Positions 16,298 through 24,709 of a DNA stretch of 27,277 bases are shown in pieces. The position numbers were made by a program, and so were the translations under genes. Positions within the stretch are counted from its first letter, which is position 1. Each line of letters opens with the position of its first letter. Source of the stretch: a virus; IMG/VR virus record IMGVR_UViG_3300030328_002851, positions 1 to 27,277 of that record; one strand, 5' to 3'. The notes under the pieces are model-generated. The model did no database searches, was not told the origin of the DNA, and was given only the letters and a program-made list of their open reading frames with translations.

Positions 16298-16675
16298 ATG
16301 ATAGTAGATACAGGAAAAAAAGCACTTTTGGATTTAGCAATTGCATCAAATCAATTCAAATATATTGATGTTGGTGATGGTGGTGATGATACATCTGTAT
16401 CTCAAACTAGCCTAGATAATAGTGTTTTGACATCTACTAATACTACAACAATAGCAGATGGTTCGTACAAAAAGGAAGTATCTCCAACTAGAGTTGGTAA
16501 CAATTTAGTATATGAAATATCACTATCTAGTACAGATTTAGCATCAAATGTTATTTCAGAACTAGGGGTTTTCAATAATGCGGGTGTTATGTTAAGTAGA
16601 GTTAATTTTAAGCCTATCGGCCCACTCGCAGCAAGTGAAACTATTAGTTTTACATTTAGAATGGAGATGGCATAA
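16298..16675 (+). CDS. Putative tail-fibre adaptor / collar-like protein
   Basis: This encodes 125 residues from ATG 16298, 7 nt after GGAGGA, with only one base between it and the hub stop. The order is a helix KKALLDLAIA, a FKYIDVGDGGDD loop, strands NLVYEISLS, then ISELGVFNNAGVMLSRVNF and a final SFTFRMEMA strand. The 'IxVGDGG ... ISELGVFNxxGxMLxRxxFxPI ... E.ISFTF' pattern is typical of small phage proteins or fibre N-terminal domains that attach tail fibres to the baseplate. It ends in a TAATG overlap with the giant fibre gene, so the two are translationally coupled and probably made together. Family membership was judged by eye only. Confidence 0.55.
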   Translation: MIVDTGKKALLDLAIASNQFKYIDVGDGGDDTSVSQTSLDNSVLTSTNTTTIADGSYKKEVSPTRVGNNLVYEISLSSTDLASNVISELGVFNNAGVMLSRVNFKPIGPLAASETISFTFRMEMA

Positions 16676-19600
16676 TGCCCCTTAATAATCCAAAGTTCAT
16701 CAGTACGTTAGCCTCGTCTATCACAGGCACTAGTGGAACTAATGATGATGACAGACTAAAAGATGGGACTGATACCCTAAATGCTAATTTAATTAATTCT
16801 CTAAACATTGCTAGTGCAGGGTCTTTTGTTGCTAGTGGAGGAAATATAACTATAACAGCAGGTTCTACATATAGTGCATATGCGTTAACCGAAATAAAAT
16901 ACTTTAGAGATGGTAAATATAAGACACTCGCTGCTGTATCTGCTCAAGAACCAACATGGGCTAAGAATACTGCAAATGATTGGTTTGGATTAATTGTGAT
17001 TGCTGCTAATGATTCAATTGCTTTTAGAGGAAATACTGCACTAGGAAATACAATCGTAGATGGAGCATTACCACTTGAAGGAGATATACCTATTGCAGCA
17101 GTTCAAATATCTAAATCACTAGCAAATGATGCTACAAATAGAAAGGTTCAGTTTTTAGGTATGAACAAACTTAATTCAGAGTTTACTGCTGTTGATAATG
17201 GTAATGTTAGACTTACTATAAACAAAGGCGGTACTTTAACTCACAGACCTTCTTCTACTGATTATACAATAACGCTACCTTCGGCAACAGGTACTCTTGC
17301 CTTATCTGGAGCAAGCGTAAATTATTCACAATTAACAGGTACACACCCAAATATAGATGCTGATAAAATAACAAGTGGTACAATTCCAGATGCCCGTATT
17401 GCATCTGCGTCTACTTGGAATGCTAAACAAGCAGCATTAACATTTGGTAAGGCAAACACTAATGCATTAAAGTTAGAAGAAGCAGTTGCTACTAATGATA
17501 TATTACAAGCAGGTACTAATCAAGTAAAAGGATTAACATATGCACAATTAAAATCTGCATTGACTATTGGGCTTACTGATGTTAGTGGTGATTTAGATGA
17601 TATAGCAGATGGTAGTAATCATAAAAAAATACCAAATGCAGATGCTACTAAAATAAGCAATCTAACTGTTAGTGGAGCAATTGACTTAGATGCTATGAAA
17701 GTTAAATCAGACCGTTTAACTGTTACAGGTGCTATTGATGTAGATGCAATTAACACTAAAGTTGCAGGTATAGCAGCAGGTGCTACTGTTGGTGCTACAT
17801 CTTCTCAAATATCAGATATTGCTGCAAATACTGCTAAGACAGGAATAACTTCTAGCCAAGCAAGTGCTATAACTGCAAACACTGCCAAAACAGGAATAAC
17901 CACTTCCCAAGCAAGTGCAATTACAGCGAATACAGCAAAGGTTGGTATTACTACTACTCAAGCAGATGCCATAACTGCAAACTCAGCAAAGGTTGGTATT
18001 ACTAGTACACAGGCTTCTGATATTACTGCGGCTAAAACTAGAACAGATACATTAACTGATGCGTATATTGAAACAAAGGCTGCGAATAAAATAGATGCAT
18101 TACTTGGTGCTGATTCAAACGCCATTGATACATTAGCACAATTAGAAGATTATTTATTGGATAGTAGTGTATCGGGTGGAATAATACAATCATTAGCAGG
18201 TAAAGTACCTACTACTACAACAGTTAACGGTCATGCCTTATCAGGAAATATCGCAATTACTGCGGCAAATGTAGGATTGGGTAATGTAACAGATGGAGCA
18301 ACGGTTGGTGCAACTACTGCTCAAGCAAATGCAATAGCAGCGAATACTGCTAAAACAGGAATTACAACATCACAAGCAAATGCAATTACTGCAAACACGG
18401 CTAAGACAGGCATTACAACAACGCAAGCCGATGCTATTACAGCGAATACTGCTAAAACAGGTATTACATCTACACAAGCAGGTCATATTACTACTAACAA
18501 TGCTAAAGTAGGAATAACAACAACACAGGCAGACGCAATTACTGCTAATACTTCTAAAGTTGGCATTACTACATCACAAGCAAATGCGATTACTGCTAAC
18601 ACAGCAAAAACAGGAATAACTAGTAGTCAAGCATCAGCAATTACTGCTAATACAGCAAAAACAGGAATAAGTTCGTCACAAGCAACTGCAATAACTGTTA
18701 ATACTGCTAAACCAAAAATATTCTATGCTACTACTGCACCAACATCACTTGCAGAAGGAGATTTATGGCATAAGACAGATGATGACAATCTAGTATATCG
18801 GGCTAATGCAGCAGGAGTTAATAGCATTGTAACATCTGGTGATGGATGGTATGTACATTTATCTCCAACAAGCAAACTAAAATCTCCTGTTAATATAAAT
18901 GGGGTATCTTTTGATGGTTCTGCTAACGTAACTGTTGCGGCAGCAGCAGGTACATTAACAGGTAACACTTTAGCAGCAGGAATAACTTCTTCATCTCTAA
19001 CAGCAGTTGGAACAATAGCAACTGGAACATGGAATGCAACTGCTATTGCTAAAAGTAAGGTTTCTACTAGTGGAACTTGGGCTGATGGTGATATTGCAGA
19101 ATCAAGTATAACTCAACACGAAGCAGCAATATCAATAGGCAATAGTCAACTATCTGGTGCTACTAATTTAGGTAAGGCAATATTAGGTGCTACTAATTTA
19201 GGTAATAGTGAAACTAAGTTTTTGAAAATAGCAACTGATGGTAGCGGTAATCATACTATTACTGCTAGAACAGATACACAAATAAGAGGCGATATTGGTG
19301 CAGGAACAAGTAATCTTGCAGTAGGAACTGGCTCAGGAGATGCACTGGCAGGTAATACTTCAATACCTGCTGATTTAACTGTAAGCGGTGCAGGTACAGT
19401 TCATGCAAATAATTACACTAATACTACATATTCAGTAATGGACACTAACAATAATTATGCAGCAGGATTAGTTAAAGCAGGTAATGCAACTCACGGTAAT
19501 AAGTTCCTTAGACAAGATGGAGAATGGCATGCACCTCCATCTGAATCTGGTGGAATAACAAGTTTAGCAGCAGATTCAACACCACAATTAGGTGGGGATT

Positions 19601-22600
19601 TAGATGCTAATGGAAACAAAATAAAAGCAATAGGTAGTGCTGATTTAATCTTTGAAAAAGATGATGGTCTTTTCTTATTCAAAGATGTTGATTCGGCTAA
19701 CGCTAGTGTTTCAATTGGGCCAAGTTCTATGAAGTTTGATTTTCAAACAGAAGGAGGTGCTAGTGGTGGGGAGGCTGTATTACAATATGTAGATTCTGGA
19801 GGTACTCCTAGAAACTTTATAACTGCTTCTTCCGATACAGTAGCAATAGAAAATAGAGCAGCAAACGGAGAAGTTCATGTTTATGGAAATACATCTACTG
19901 CGGGTAGTAGTGGTAGAACCTTAATAACCACATTTGCAGATACAGCAGTAACAACACAAAAGAAAATTATTGTTTCTGCTCAAGGAGAAGGAATATCATT
20001 TGCTGATTCAGATGAATCCCATTTTGTTACACTAAAGCCTCATGCTACTACAACATCAAATTACGATATTAAACTCCCTGCTGCACAAGGCGGTGCTAAT
20101 ACTATATTGAAGAATGATGGTTCTGGTAACTTATCTTGGGCTGCTGATAATGATACTACTTATGCTAATTTAGCAGCACTTGATAGTACAGCAAATACTA
20201 AACTATCAGGAATTGAAACTAATGCTACTGCTGACCAAACTGCGGCAGAAATCAGAACACTAGTTGAATCCGCCTCTGATTCAAATGTATTCACCGATGC
20301 TGACCACAGCAAATTAAATGGTATAGAGGCTAGTGCAACAGCCGACCAAACAGCCGCAGAAATAAGGACATTAGTAGAATCTGCTTCAGACTCTAATGTA
20401 TTTACAGATGCAGACCATACTAAATTAAACGGTATTGAAGCATCTGCAACAGCAGACCAAACGGCTTCTGAGATAACTGCTTTACTGGATGATGTTGCTA
20501 GTTATACTCTTGGAACTACTGGTTCAGGAACAATAACTATTGCTAATGATTTAGTTGTTACAGGAACTACAACTACCAATAATGTAGAGACTGTAAGTAC
20601 AAGCAATGGTGTAGTGTTTGAGGGGGCGGCTGCTGATGGACACGATATGATTCTTAAGTCTCTAGTAGCAGATAGCAATAAAACAATAAATCTACCAAAT
20701 GCAGCAGGAACAGTATTACTAACTGATGGTTCAGGAGCGTCATTAACAGCATTAAATGGTTCACAAGTTACATCAGGAACAGTAGCGGCTGCTAGAATAG
20801 CGGCTCTTGCTACAAGTAAAATTACATCTGGGACATTTGCTAATGCTAGAATATCTCAAGGAAGTGTAACTCAACATCAAGGAGCATTATCAATTACCGA
20901 ATCTCAGATAAGCGACTTAGGTTCATACATTACTGCTGTTAGGTCTGTAACTGCTGGTGGAAATACATTAGCAAGTAGTGAGACTCTAGCATTTACAGCA
21001 GGTTCTAATGTAACAATTACAGAAAGTGCGGGTGCAGTAACAATCGCATCAACAGATACAAATACAACTTATTCTGTTGGTGATGGAGGTCTAACGCAAA
21101 ACAATTTTACTAATACTCTTAAGTCTAAACTTGATAATATAGCAGCATCAGCAAATAACTATTCTCTTCCTACTGCTGCATCAGGTACATTAGGTGGAGT
21201 AAAAGTAGGAACTAATCTTAGTATAGATGGTAATGGTGTTCTTTCCTCTACTAATACAAATCAACTAACTACTTTTGACATACATGATGGAGATGGAACT
21301 CAAGTAACTATGGCTCATAATAGAGAGTTAAAGTTTGTAGAAGGTGCGGGTATAGACATTAACTTTACAGACGAAACACCTGGAAGTAATGAAGACCCAT
21401 TTGATTTAACTTTCAAAGTTGCAGATAATGGTATAGGAGCAGACCAATTAAATGTTAGTGGTAATGGAACATCAGGATATGTATTAACTTCAGATGGTGA
21501 TGGAACATTTAGTTGGTCTGCAAAAACAACAAATACAAACACTACATATAGTGCAGGTACAGGTATAACCCTTTCATCTACAACATTTAGCCATACTGCA
21601 CATACAGGAGAAGTAACTGGTTCTACTGCTTTAACAATAGCAGACGATGTAGTTGATGAAGCAAACCTAAAGATTTCTAACTCAGGAAGTAACGGGCAAT
21701 TCCTATCTAAACAATCTGGTAATACAGGTGGATTAACTTGGGCTACTGCGGGTGATGTTACATTAACAGGAAGTGAAACTCTAACAAACAAATCCCTAAC
21801 AAGCCCAACCTTAACAGGAACAGTTACGGCAACTGCAACAATCAATGTTAGTGGAAATAACAAGTTGGGAATATCAGATGGTGGTGCAGGTTCACCCACA
21901 CTTAGATTTGTTGATGATACAGACACAGGTATCTATCGCCCTGCGAGTGGACAGTTAGGATTCACATCTAATGCAACCGCACAGGTTATTTTCAAAGATG
22001 GAGCAATAGAGCCTGTCACCGATGATGATATTGATTTGGGGACTTCATCTCTTAAGTACAAGAATGCATACTTTGGATTAGTTGATGCTGAAAACTTCAA
22101 AGTGAATGGTGGTCAAGGTTCTGACGGTCAAGTTCTAACTTCAACAGGAAGTGGTGTTGCTTGGGAAGATGCAGCAGGTGGTGCATCAGGGGCACAAACA
22201 GGAATTACTTCAGTATTAAATGCAAGTTTAGTTGTTGGTAGAGATGCAGATAACAAAATAAGTTTTGATACTGATAACGAAATAAGATTTAGAGCAAACG
22301 GTGCTAATGTATTCAAGGTAGTAGAAAACGATATAATTCCTTTTTCTGATAATGATATTAGTTTAGGTTCATCATCTTACAGATTCAAAAATGCTTATTT
22401 TAATAGCGGGGTTGTTGTTGGTGATGGAACACAACCAATCTCCGCAGGTCAATTGACTGTTGTTCAAGAAGACTCTGATGATTATGGTCATACTCTTCTT
22501 TTGATGGAAGCAGGTGCTACAAGAGGCCCAATAATGACCATGTATAGAAATACTGCATCTCCGGCGGCAGGTGATAGATTAGGTTCTATCAGATTTAATG

Positions 22601-23127
22601 GTGAAGATGGTGGCGGTTCTGCAAGGGACTATGCTAAGATAGAAGCAAAATCTGTTGCAGTTGGAGCAGGTTCACATACAGGTCAGTTAATATTCTCAAC
22701 AACTATTGGTGCTAGTATAACTGATGTTATCTCAATAGATGGTACAACAGGAGGTGCTTATGGTGGATTGTTATACAATCAAACAGGAATAAAAGAACTG
22801 AGTAATATTGTTTCTGCTACAAGTACAGCAAACAATGGCTACATTACATTACTAACAATACCATCAACTTCGTTTTCTGCAATCAAAGCATCTGTTCATA
22901 TTACAGATTCTTCATCTAATGAGGTACAGACAATGGATATTATGTGTCACCATCACGGTTCAGGTGTAGATTATACTTCGTATGGTATAATTTATGATGG
23001 GGCTGCCGCAATAGGAGAAATAGAAGTTAGTGCAGACGGTTCTGATAATATCGTTATTAAGTTCAAGAATACACAAGGTTCAACGGTGAATCTTGCAGGG
23101 AGCATACATGCAGTATGCCATCCATGA
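16675..23127 (+). CDS. Giant repeat-rich tail fibre protein
   Basis: This encodes 2150 residues from ATG 16675 (TAATG overlap; GGAGATGG upstream). The N-terminal part (1-230) has GTNDDDRLKDGTDTL and a beta-rich domain. Thirteen copies of a 17-residue repeat (TGITSSQASAITANTAK type) follow at about 372-456 and 544-679. Then come two full copies and part of a third copy of a 37-residue repeat (ATADQTAAEIRTL..., FTDADHSKLNGIEAS) from 1184, and paired motifs such as DDDIDLGTSSLKYKNAYF and DNDISLGSSSYRFKNAYF in the last quarter. Such low-complexity repeats are known from long trimeric fibres of marine phages. The C-terminal 120 residues (KASVHITDSS, TMDIMCHHHGSG, SIHAVCHP) are non-repetitive and may be the receptor-binding tip. 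No intramolecular chaperone (peptidase S74) motif was seen. Confidence 0.8.
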   Translation: MPLNNPKFISTLASSITGTSGTNDDDRLKDGTDTLNANLINSLNIASAGSFVASGGNITITAGSTYSAYALTEIKYFRDGKYKTLAAVSAQEPTWAKNTANDWFGLIVIAANDSIAFRGNTALGNTIVDGALPLEGDIPIAAVQISKSLANDATNRKVQFLGMNKLNSEFTAVDNGNVRLTINKGGTLTHRPSSTDYTITLPSATGTLALSGASVNYSQLTGTHPNIDADKITSGTIPDARIASASTWNAKQAALTFGKANTNALKLEEAVATNDILQAGTNQVKGLTYAQLKSALTIGLTDVSGDLDDIADGSNHKKIPNADATKISNLTVSGAIDLDAMKVKSDRLTVTGAIDVDAINTKVAGIAAGATVGATSSQISDIAANTAKTGITSSQASAITANTAKTGITTSQASAITANTAKVGITTTQADAITANSAKVGITSTQASDITAAKTRTDTLTDAYIETKAANKIDALLGADSNAIDTLAQLEDYLLDSSVSGGIIQSLAGKVPTTTTVNGHALSGNIAITAANVGLGNVTDGATVGATTAQANAIAANTAKTGITTSQANAITANTAKTGITTTQADAITANTAKTGITSTQAGHITTNNAKVGITTTQADAITANTSKVGITTSQANAITANTAKTGITSSQASAITANTAKTGISSSQATAITVNTAKPKIFYATTAPTSLAEGDLWHKTDDDNLVYRANAAGVNSIVTSGDGWYVHLSPTSKLKSPVNINGVSFDGSANVTVAAAAGTLTGNTLAAGITSSSLTAVGTIATGTWNATAIAKSKVSTSGTWADGDIAESSITQHEAAISIGNSQLSGATNLGKAILGATNLGNSETKFLKIATDGSGNHTITARTDTQIRGDIGAGTSNLAVGTGSGDALAGNTSIPADLTVSGAGTVHANNYTNTTYSVMDTNNNYAAGLVKAGNATHGNKFLRQDGEWHAPPSESGGITSLAADSTPQLGGDLDANGNKIKAIGSADLIFEKDDGLFLFKDVDSANASVSIGPSSMKFDFQTEGGASGGEAVLQYVDSGGTPRNFITASSDTVAIENRAANGEVHVYGNTSTAGSSGRTLITTFADTAVTTQKKIIVSAQGEGISFADSDESHFVTLKPHATTTSNYDIKLPAAQGGANTILKNDGSGNLSWAADNDTTYANLAALDSTANTKLSGIETNATADQTAAEIRTLVESASDSNVFTDADHSKLNGIEASATADQTAAEIRTLVESASDSNVFTDADHTKLNGIEASATADQTASEITALLDDVASYTLGTTGSGTITIANDLVVTGTTTTNNVETVSTSNGVVFEGAAADGHDMILKSLVADSNKTINLPNAAGTVLLTDGSGASLTALNGSQVTSGTVAAARIAALATSKITSGTFANARISQGSVTQHQGALSITESQISDLGSYITAVRSVTAGGNTLASSETLAFTAGSNVTITESAGAVTIASTDTNTTYSVGDGGLTQNNFTNTLKSKLDNIAASANNYSLPTAASGTLGGVKVGTNLSIDGNGVLSSTNTNQLTTFDIHDGDGTQVTMAHNRELKFVEGAGIDINFTDETPGSNEDPFDLTFKVADNGIGADQLNVSGNGTSGYVLTSDGDGTFSWSAKTTNTNTTYSAGTGITLSSTTFSHTAHTGEVTGSTALTIADDVVDEANLKISNSGSNGQFLSKQSGNTGGLTWATAGDVTLTGSETLTNKSLTSPTLTGTVTATATINVSGNNKLGISDGGAGSPTLRFVDDTDTGIYRPASGQLGFTSNATAQVIFKDGAIEPVTDDDIDLGTSSLKYKNAYFGLVDAENFKVNGGQGSDGQVLTSTGSGVAWEDAAGGASGAQTGITSVLNASLVVGRDADNKISFDTDNEIRFRANGANVFKVVENDIIPFSDNDISLGSSSYRFKNAYFNSGVVVGDGTQPISAGQLTVVQEDSDDYGHTLLLMEAGATRGPIMTMYRNTASPAAGDRLGSIRFNGEDGGGSARDYAKIEAKSVAVGAGSHTGQLIFSTTIGASITDVISIDGTTGGAYGGLLYNQTGIKELSNIVSATSTANNGYITLLTIPSTSFSAIKASVHITDSSSNEVQTMDIMCHHHGSGVDYTSYGIIYDGAAAIGEIEVSADGSDNIVIKFKNTQGSTVNLAGSIHAVCHP
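17788..18042 (+). repeat. Five tandem 51-bp coding repeats in the fibre gene
   Basis: These are five in-phase units of 51 bp (17 codons), from GATSSQISDIAANTAK-like to ITSTQASDITAAKTR. Protein sequence is well kept but the third codon positions differ strongly between copies. Confidence 0.85.
18304..18711 (+). repeat. Eight tandem 51-bp coding repeats in the fibre gene
   Basis: This is the second array of the same 17-residue unit, eight copies, ending in ISSSQATAITVNTAK. It is separated from the first array by about 260 bp that encode a non-repeat linker containing LLGADSNAIDTLAQLEDYL. Synonymous variation is again widespread between copies. Confidence 0.85.
19156..19205 (+). repeat. Exact 20-nt direct repeat, 30-nt period
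   Basis: GGTGCTACTAATTTAGGTAA occurs at 19156-19175 and again at 19186-19205, encoding GATNLGK / GATNLGN in the fibre. Unlike the 51-bp units the copies are identical at the DNA level, suggesting a recent duplication. Confidence 0.75.
20224..20460 (+). repeat. 111-bp coding repeats in the fibre gene
   Basis: Two full 37-residue units (20224-20334, 20335-20445) and the beginning of a third, each starting with ATADQT and containing NVFTDADH.KLNGIEAS. Similar 'ATADQT...FTDAD..KL.GIEA' repeats are known in fibres of marine bacteriophages. Confidence 0.8.
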
Positions 23128-23133
23128 GGTGAT
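23127..23133 (+). promoter_or_regulatory. Ribosome-binding site GGTGATT before 23139
   Basis: Within GAGGTGATT, 5 nt before ATG 23139, and beginning at the stop codon of the fibre gene. It is one of the best matches to the 16S rRNA 3' end in the window and fixes the start of the next gene. Confidence 0.6.
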
Positions 23134-23138
23134 TAAAT

Positions 23139-23828
23139 ATGGGTAGACAAGCATTTAGAAGAAGAAAAGCAGACGGAACAATAGACGATGGAACAGGTGG
23201 GGGTGGAACACCAGGATTTGCAACAATAGACATTGCTGAAACTCACGATAATTCATTTCACAAATCCTTTGGGGCTTTTGGTGTTGATGGACAATCAACA
23301 AGTTATACTATGAACTATTTCGTATACCCCAACAATAGTTTTTACGCATATCCTTTTGTTATGCCTAGAGATGGGACATTAGAATCTGTTACTATACAAG
23401 TAGGAACAGCAGGTGACTCAGGAGATGAAGTGGCACTAGCAATTTATCCAAGTGATGCTGAAGGTAATCCCGAAGGCGAAACGGCTATTGTTCGTAAAAC
23501 AGATATAGATGTTTCATCAACTGGATATAAGACAGTAACCTCAATATCAAGCCCTACTGTTACTGGTGGAGGCATATATTGGTTTTGTTTAACTCCAAAG
23601 TTCGGTACTTATCCTGGTACTTGTATACTCAAAGCGACAATAGGAGGAATACCTAACTTATCAGGTAGAGTAGTAGGAGGCAGTTCAAGCACAACTCCTT
23701 TTTCCGGTGTTTCAAGATGGGGTACTTTTAGTGGCGACCCACCTGCAACATTTGGTAGCACTGATATGCAATATAAATCAGGTATGCCAACTGGTAGATA
23801 TGTATTGTTTAATTTGAATTACGCTTGA
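23139..23828 (+). CDS. Beta-rich putative tail-tip / receptor-contact protein
   Basis: This encodes 229 residues. A basic N-terminus (MGRQAFRRRKADGTIDDG) and a glycine-rich linker (GTGGGGTPG) are followed by a domain that looks like a jelly roll: AYPFVMPRDGTLESVTIQVG, DEVALAIYPSDAEGNPEG, then GGGIYWFCLTPKFG and a final RYVLFNLNYA strand. The short basic N-terminus with a flexible linker looks like an attachment peptide, with the sandwich as a possible surface-binding domain. It lies directly after the giant fibre and before a fibre-chaperone-like gene, suggesting a fibre tip or a minor tail protein. No family name can be given from the sequence alone. Confidence 0.55.
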   Translation: MGRQAFRRRKADGTIDDGTGGGGTPGFATIDIAETHDNSFHKSFGAFGVDGQSTSYTMNYFVYPNNSFYAYPFVMPRDGTLESVTIQVGTAGDSGDEVALAIYPSDAEGNPEGETAIVRKTDIDVSSTGYKTVTSISSPTVTGGGIYWFCLTPKFGTYPGTCILKATIGGIPNLSGRVVGGSSSTTPFSGVSRWGTFSGDPPATFGSTDMQYKSGMPTGRYVLFNLNYA

Positions 23829-23840
23829 GGAGGTAATAAT

Positions 23841-24128
23841 ATGGTAGATGTGAGACATGAAATATACAATGAAGATGGAACAGTAACAGAAGAAACTTTA
23901 GATATAACTATAACTTGGGAAGAAATATTTATTGAGAGAGAAACGATGATGAAGAATACTGATTCATTTGTTCTTCCCGATAGAGGACTTACAGATTCTC
24001 AATTATCAGATATTCAAACTTATAGACAAGAATGGAGAGATATTACTGATTATGATGATGCAGACGAAGCATATGAAAACTTACCTGTTTTACCTGATTG
24101 GGTTCTACAAAATAGATTGGTAGGATAA
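23841..24128 (+). CDS. Tail fibre assembly chaperone-like protein
   Basis: This encodes 95 residues from ATG 23841, with a strong GAGGAGGT ribosome-binding site. The second half carries RETMMKNTDSFVLPDRGL, then TYRQEWRDIT and LPVLPDWV. This follows the layout 'R..R...L..TD...LPD.pL......YRQ.LRDI......P..PDW' of the phage tail assembly chaperone family (Phage_tail_APC-like) that is commonly encoded right after tail-fibre genes. Members are thought to help fold or attach fibres and are not usually part of the virion. The N-terminal half (YNEDGTVTEETLDITITWEE) is a short strand-rich segment. The match was made by eye but covers the whole motif. Confidence 0.65.
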   Translation: MVDVRHEIYNEDGTVTEETLDITITWEEIFIERETMMKNTDSFVLPDRGLTDSQLSDIQTYRQEWRDITDYDDADEAYENLPVLPDWVLQNRLVG

Positions 24129-24134
24129 GATAAT

Positions 24135-24494
24135 ATGGTATGGATTGATATAATCAAACAAAGTGGTGGCGGTACTTGCTATCCTGATGCTTATAATTGG
24201 ATGATGGATAACTTTGGTGGGTTTTCTTCTGATACTTCTAATAGGAGAGAGGGTGCTAAGTTAGCACACGCTACTGTAACAGGTACAGGTGGCGGTATAG
24301 AAGGAGTTGAATATGGACATGCATTTATTTTAATTAACGATAATTATGTTATAGATGTAGCAACTGGTAAAGAAGTAGGCTTTCCTAAAGATGTTTATTA
24401 TAAAGTAGGAAACGTAAAGGATGTTAAACTATATACATTTAATGAAATGATACAGGCAGCATTAACTTCTGGTCATTATGGGCCGTGGCATTAA
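24135..24494 (+). CDS. Small Cys-His-Asp protein, possible papain-like hydrolase
   Basis: This encodes 119 residues from ATG 24135 (AGGATAA upstream). The pattern is CYPDAYNWMMDN (C15), LAHATVTGTGGGIEGVEYGHAFI (H45, H62) and YVIDVATGKE (D74), then YYKVG and a C-terminal SGHYGPW. A Cys at the start of a helix, then a His on a strand and an Asp on the following strand is the order of papain-like (NlpC/P60 or transglutaminase-like) catalytic triads, and similar small proteins occur in phages and bacteria without known function. It is the last gene of the structural block, where a lysis or entry enzyme might lie. No activity is established; a non-enzymatic role is equally possible. Confidence 0.5.
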   Translation: MVWIDIIKQSGGGTCYPDAYNWMMDNFGGFSSDTSNRREGAKLAHATVTGTGGGIEGVEYGHAFILINDNYVIDVATGKEVGFPKDVYYKVGNVKDVKLYTFNEMIQAALTSGHYGPWH

Positions 24495-24516
24495 AAATAG
24501 CCGATAGGTCGCATTA

Positions 24517-24538
24517 AAAATTGCCAATTTTCAATTTT
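24517..24538. terminator. AT-rich hairpin after the structural block
   Basis: Arms AAAATTG (24517-24523) and CAATTTT (24532-24538) enclose an 8-nt loop, 22 bases past the stop at 24494. The T-rich end on both strands makes it a possible bidirectional terminator, weaker than the one next to it. A direct repeat GCATTAAAAAT occurs just upstream at 24488-24498 and 24511-24521. Confidence 0.4.
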
Positions 24539-24542
24539 GCAC

Positions 24543-24579
24543 AAAAAAAGTCGGCCTTCTCAGAAACTAAGACTTTTTT
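24543..24579. terminator. Bidirectional terminator-like hairpin at the convergent junction
   Basis: AAAAAAGTC (24544-24552) and GACTTTTTT (24571-24579) form a perfect 9-bp inverted repeat with an 18-nt loop. The A-rich and T-rich arms give a U-run on either strand, as expected between two convergent transcription units. On the minus strand the last codons and stop of the zinc-ribbon gene (24560) lie in its loop. Confidence 0.55.
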
Positions 24580-24633
24580 CAGACCATAGAGAGTTACATT
24601 CTCTACATTCCCAAATCTTAAGTTTCTGAGAAG
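24556..24633. repeat. 13-bp inverted repeat interlocked with the terminator
   Basis: CTTCTCAGAAACT (24556-24568) and AGTTTCTGAGAAG (24621-24633) are perfect inverted copies 52 nt apart; the match extends to about 16-17 bp with one extra base. The left arm lies in the loop of the terminator-like hairpin 24544-24579, so the two pairings have pseudoknot order. Both arms are inside or touch the zinc-ribbon coding region. Confidence 0.7.
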
Positions 24634-24709
24634 AACCTACATAAGACCCTAATATTCTTCTAGGGATAGTTTCTACACCACAACTTTTGCACTTAACCTT
24701 AAGTGCCAC
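24560..24709 (-). CDS. Small zinc-ribbon protein
   Basis: This encodes 49 residues (MALKVKCKSCGVETIP... to ...WSEKSLSF) ending in TGA at 24560. Two CxxC knuckles, CKSC (C7, C10) and CREC (C35, C38), spaced 24 residues apart, form a zinc ribbon with a KIWEC lead-in to the second knuckle. Such small zinc ribbons are common in archaeal and phage genomes as regulators or accessory subunits; no specific partner can be named. The start is GTG 24709, which overlaps the end of the 52-aa membrane gene by 11 nt; an alternative in-frame GTG lies 9 nt further upstream. It is the last gene of the minus operon and ends inside the terminator-like hairpin. Confidence 0.65.
   Translation of the reverse strand: MALKVKCKSCGVETIPRRILGSYVGSSQKLKIWECRECNSLWSEKSLSF

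Noticed and set aside
17788-18711. CRISPR-like array
   Set aside because: The units are contiguous 51-bp codon-phased repeats without spacers, inside a single open frame.
21315-21926. 203-codon minus-strand open frame inside the fibre gene
   Set aside because: It lies fully opposite a well-supported coding frame, has no ribosome-binding site and its sequence is the hydrophobic V/P/L-rich mirror expected opposite T/G/N-rich repeats.
16675-23828. Diversity-generating retroelement or shufflon target in the fibre region
   Set aside because: No reverse transcriptase, no template/variable repeat pair with adenine-specific change, and no invertase or inverted recombination sites were seen.
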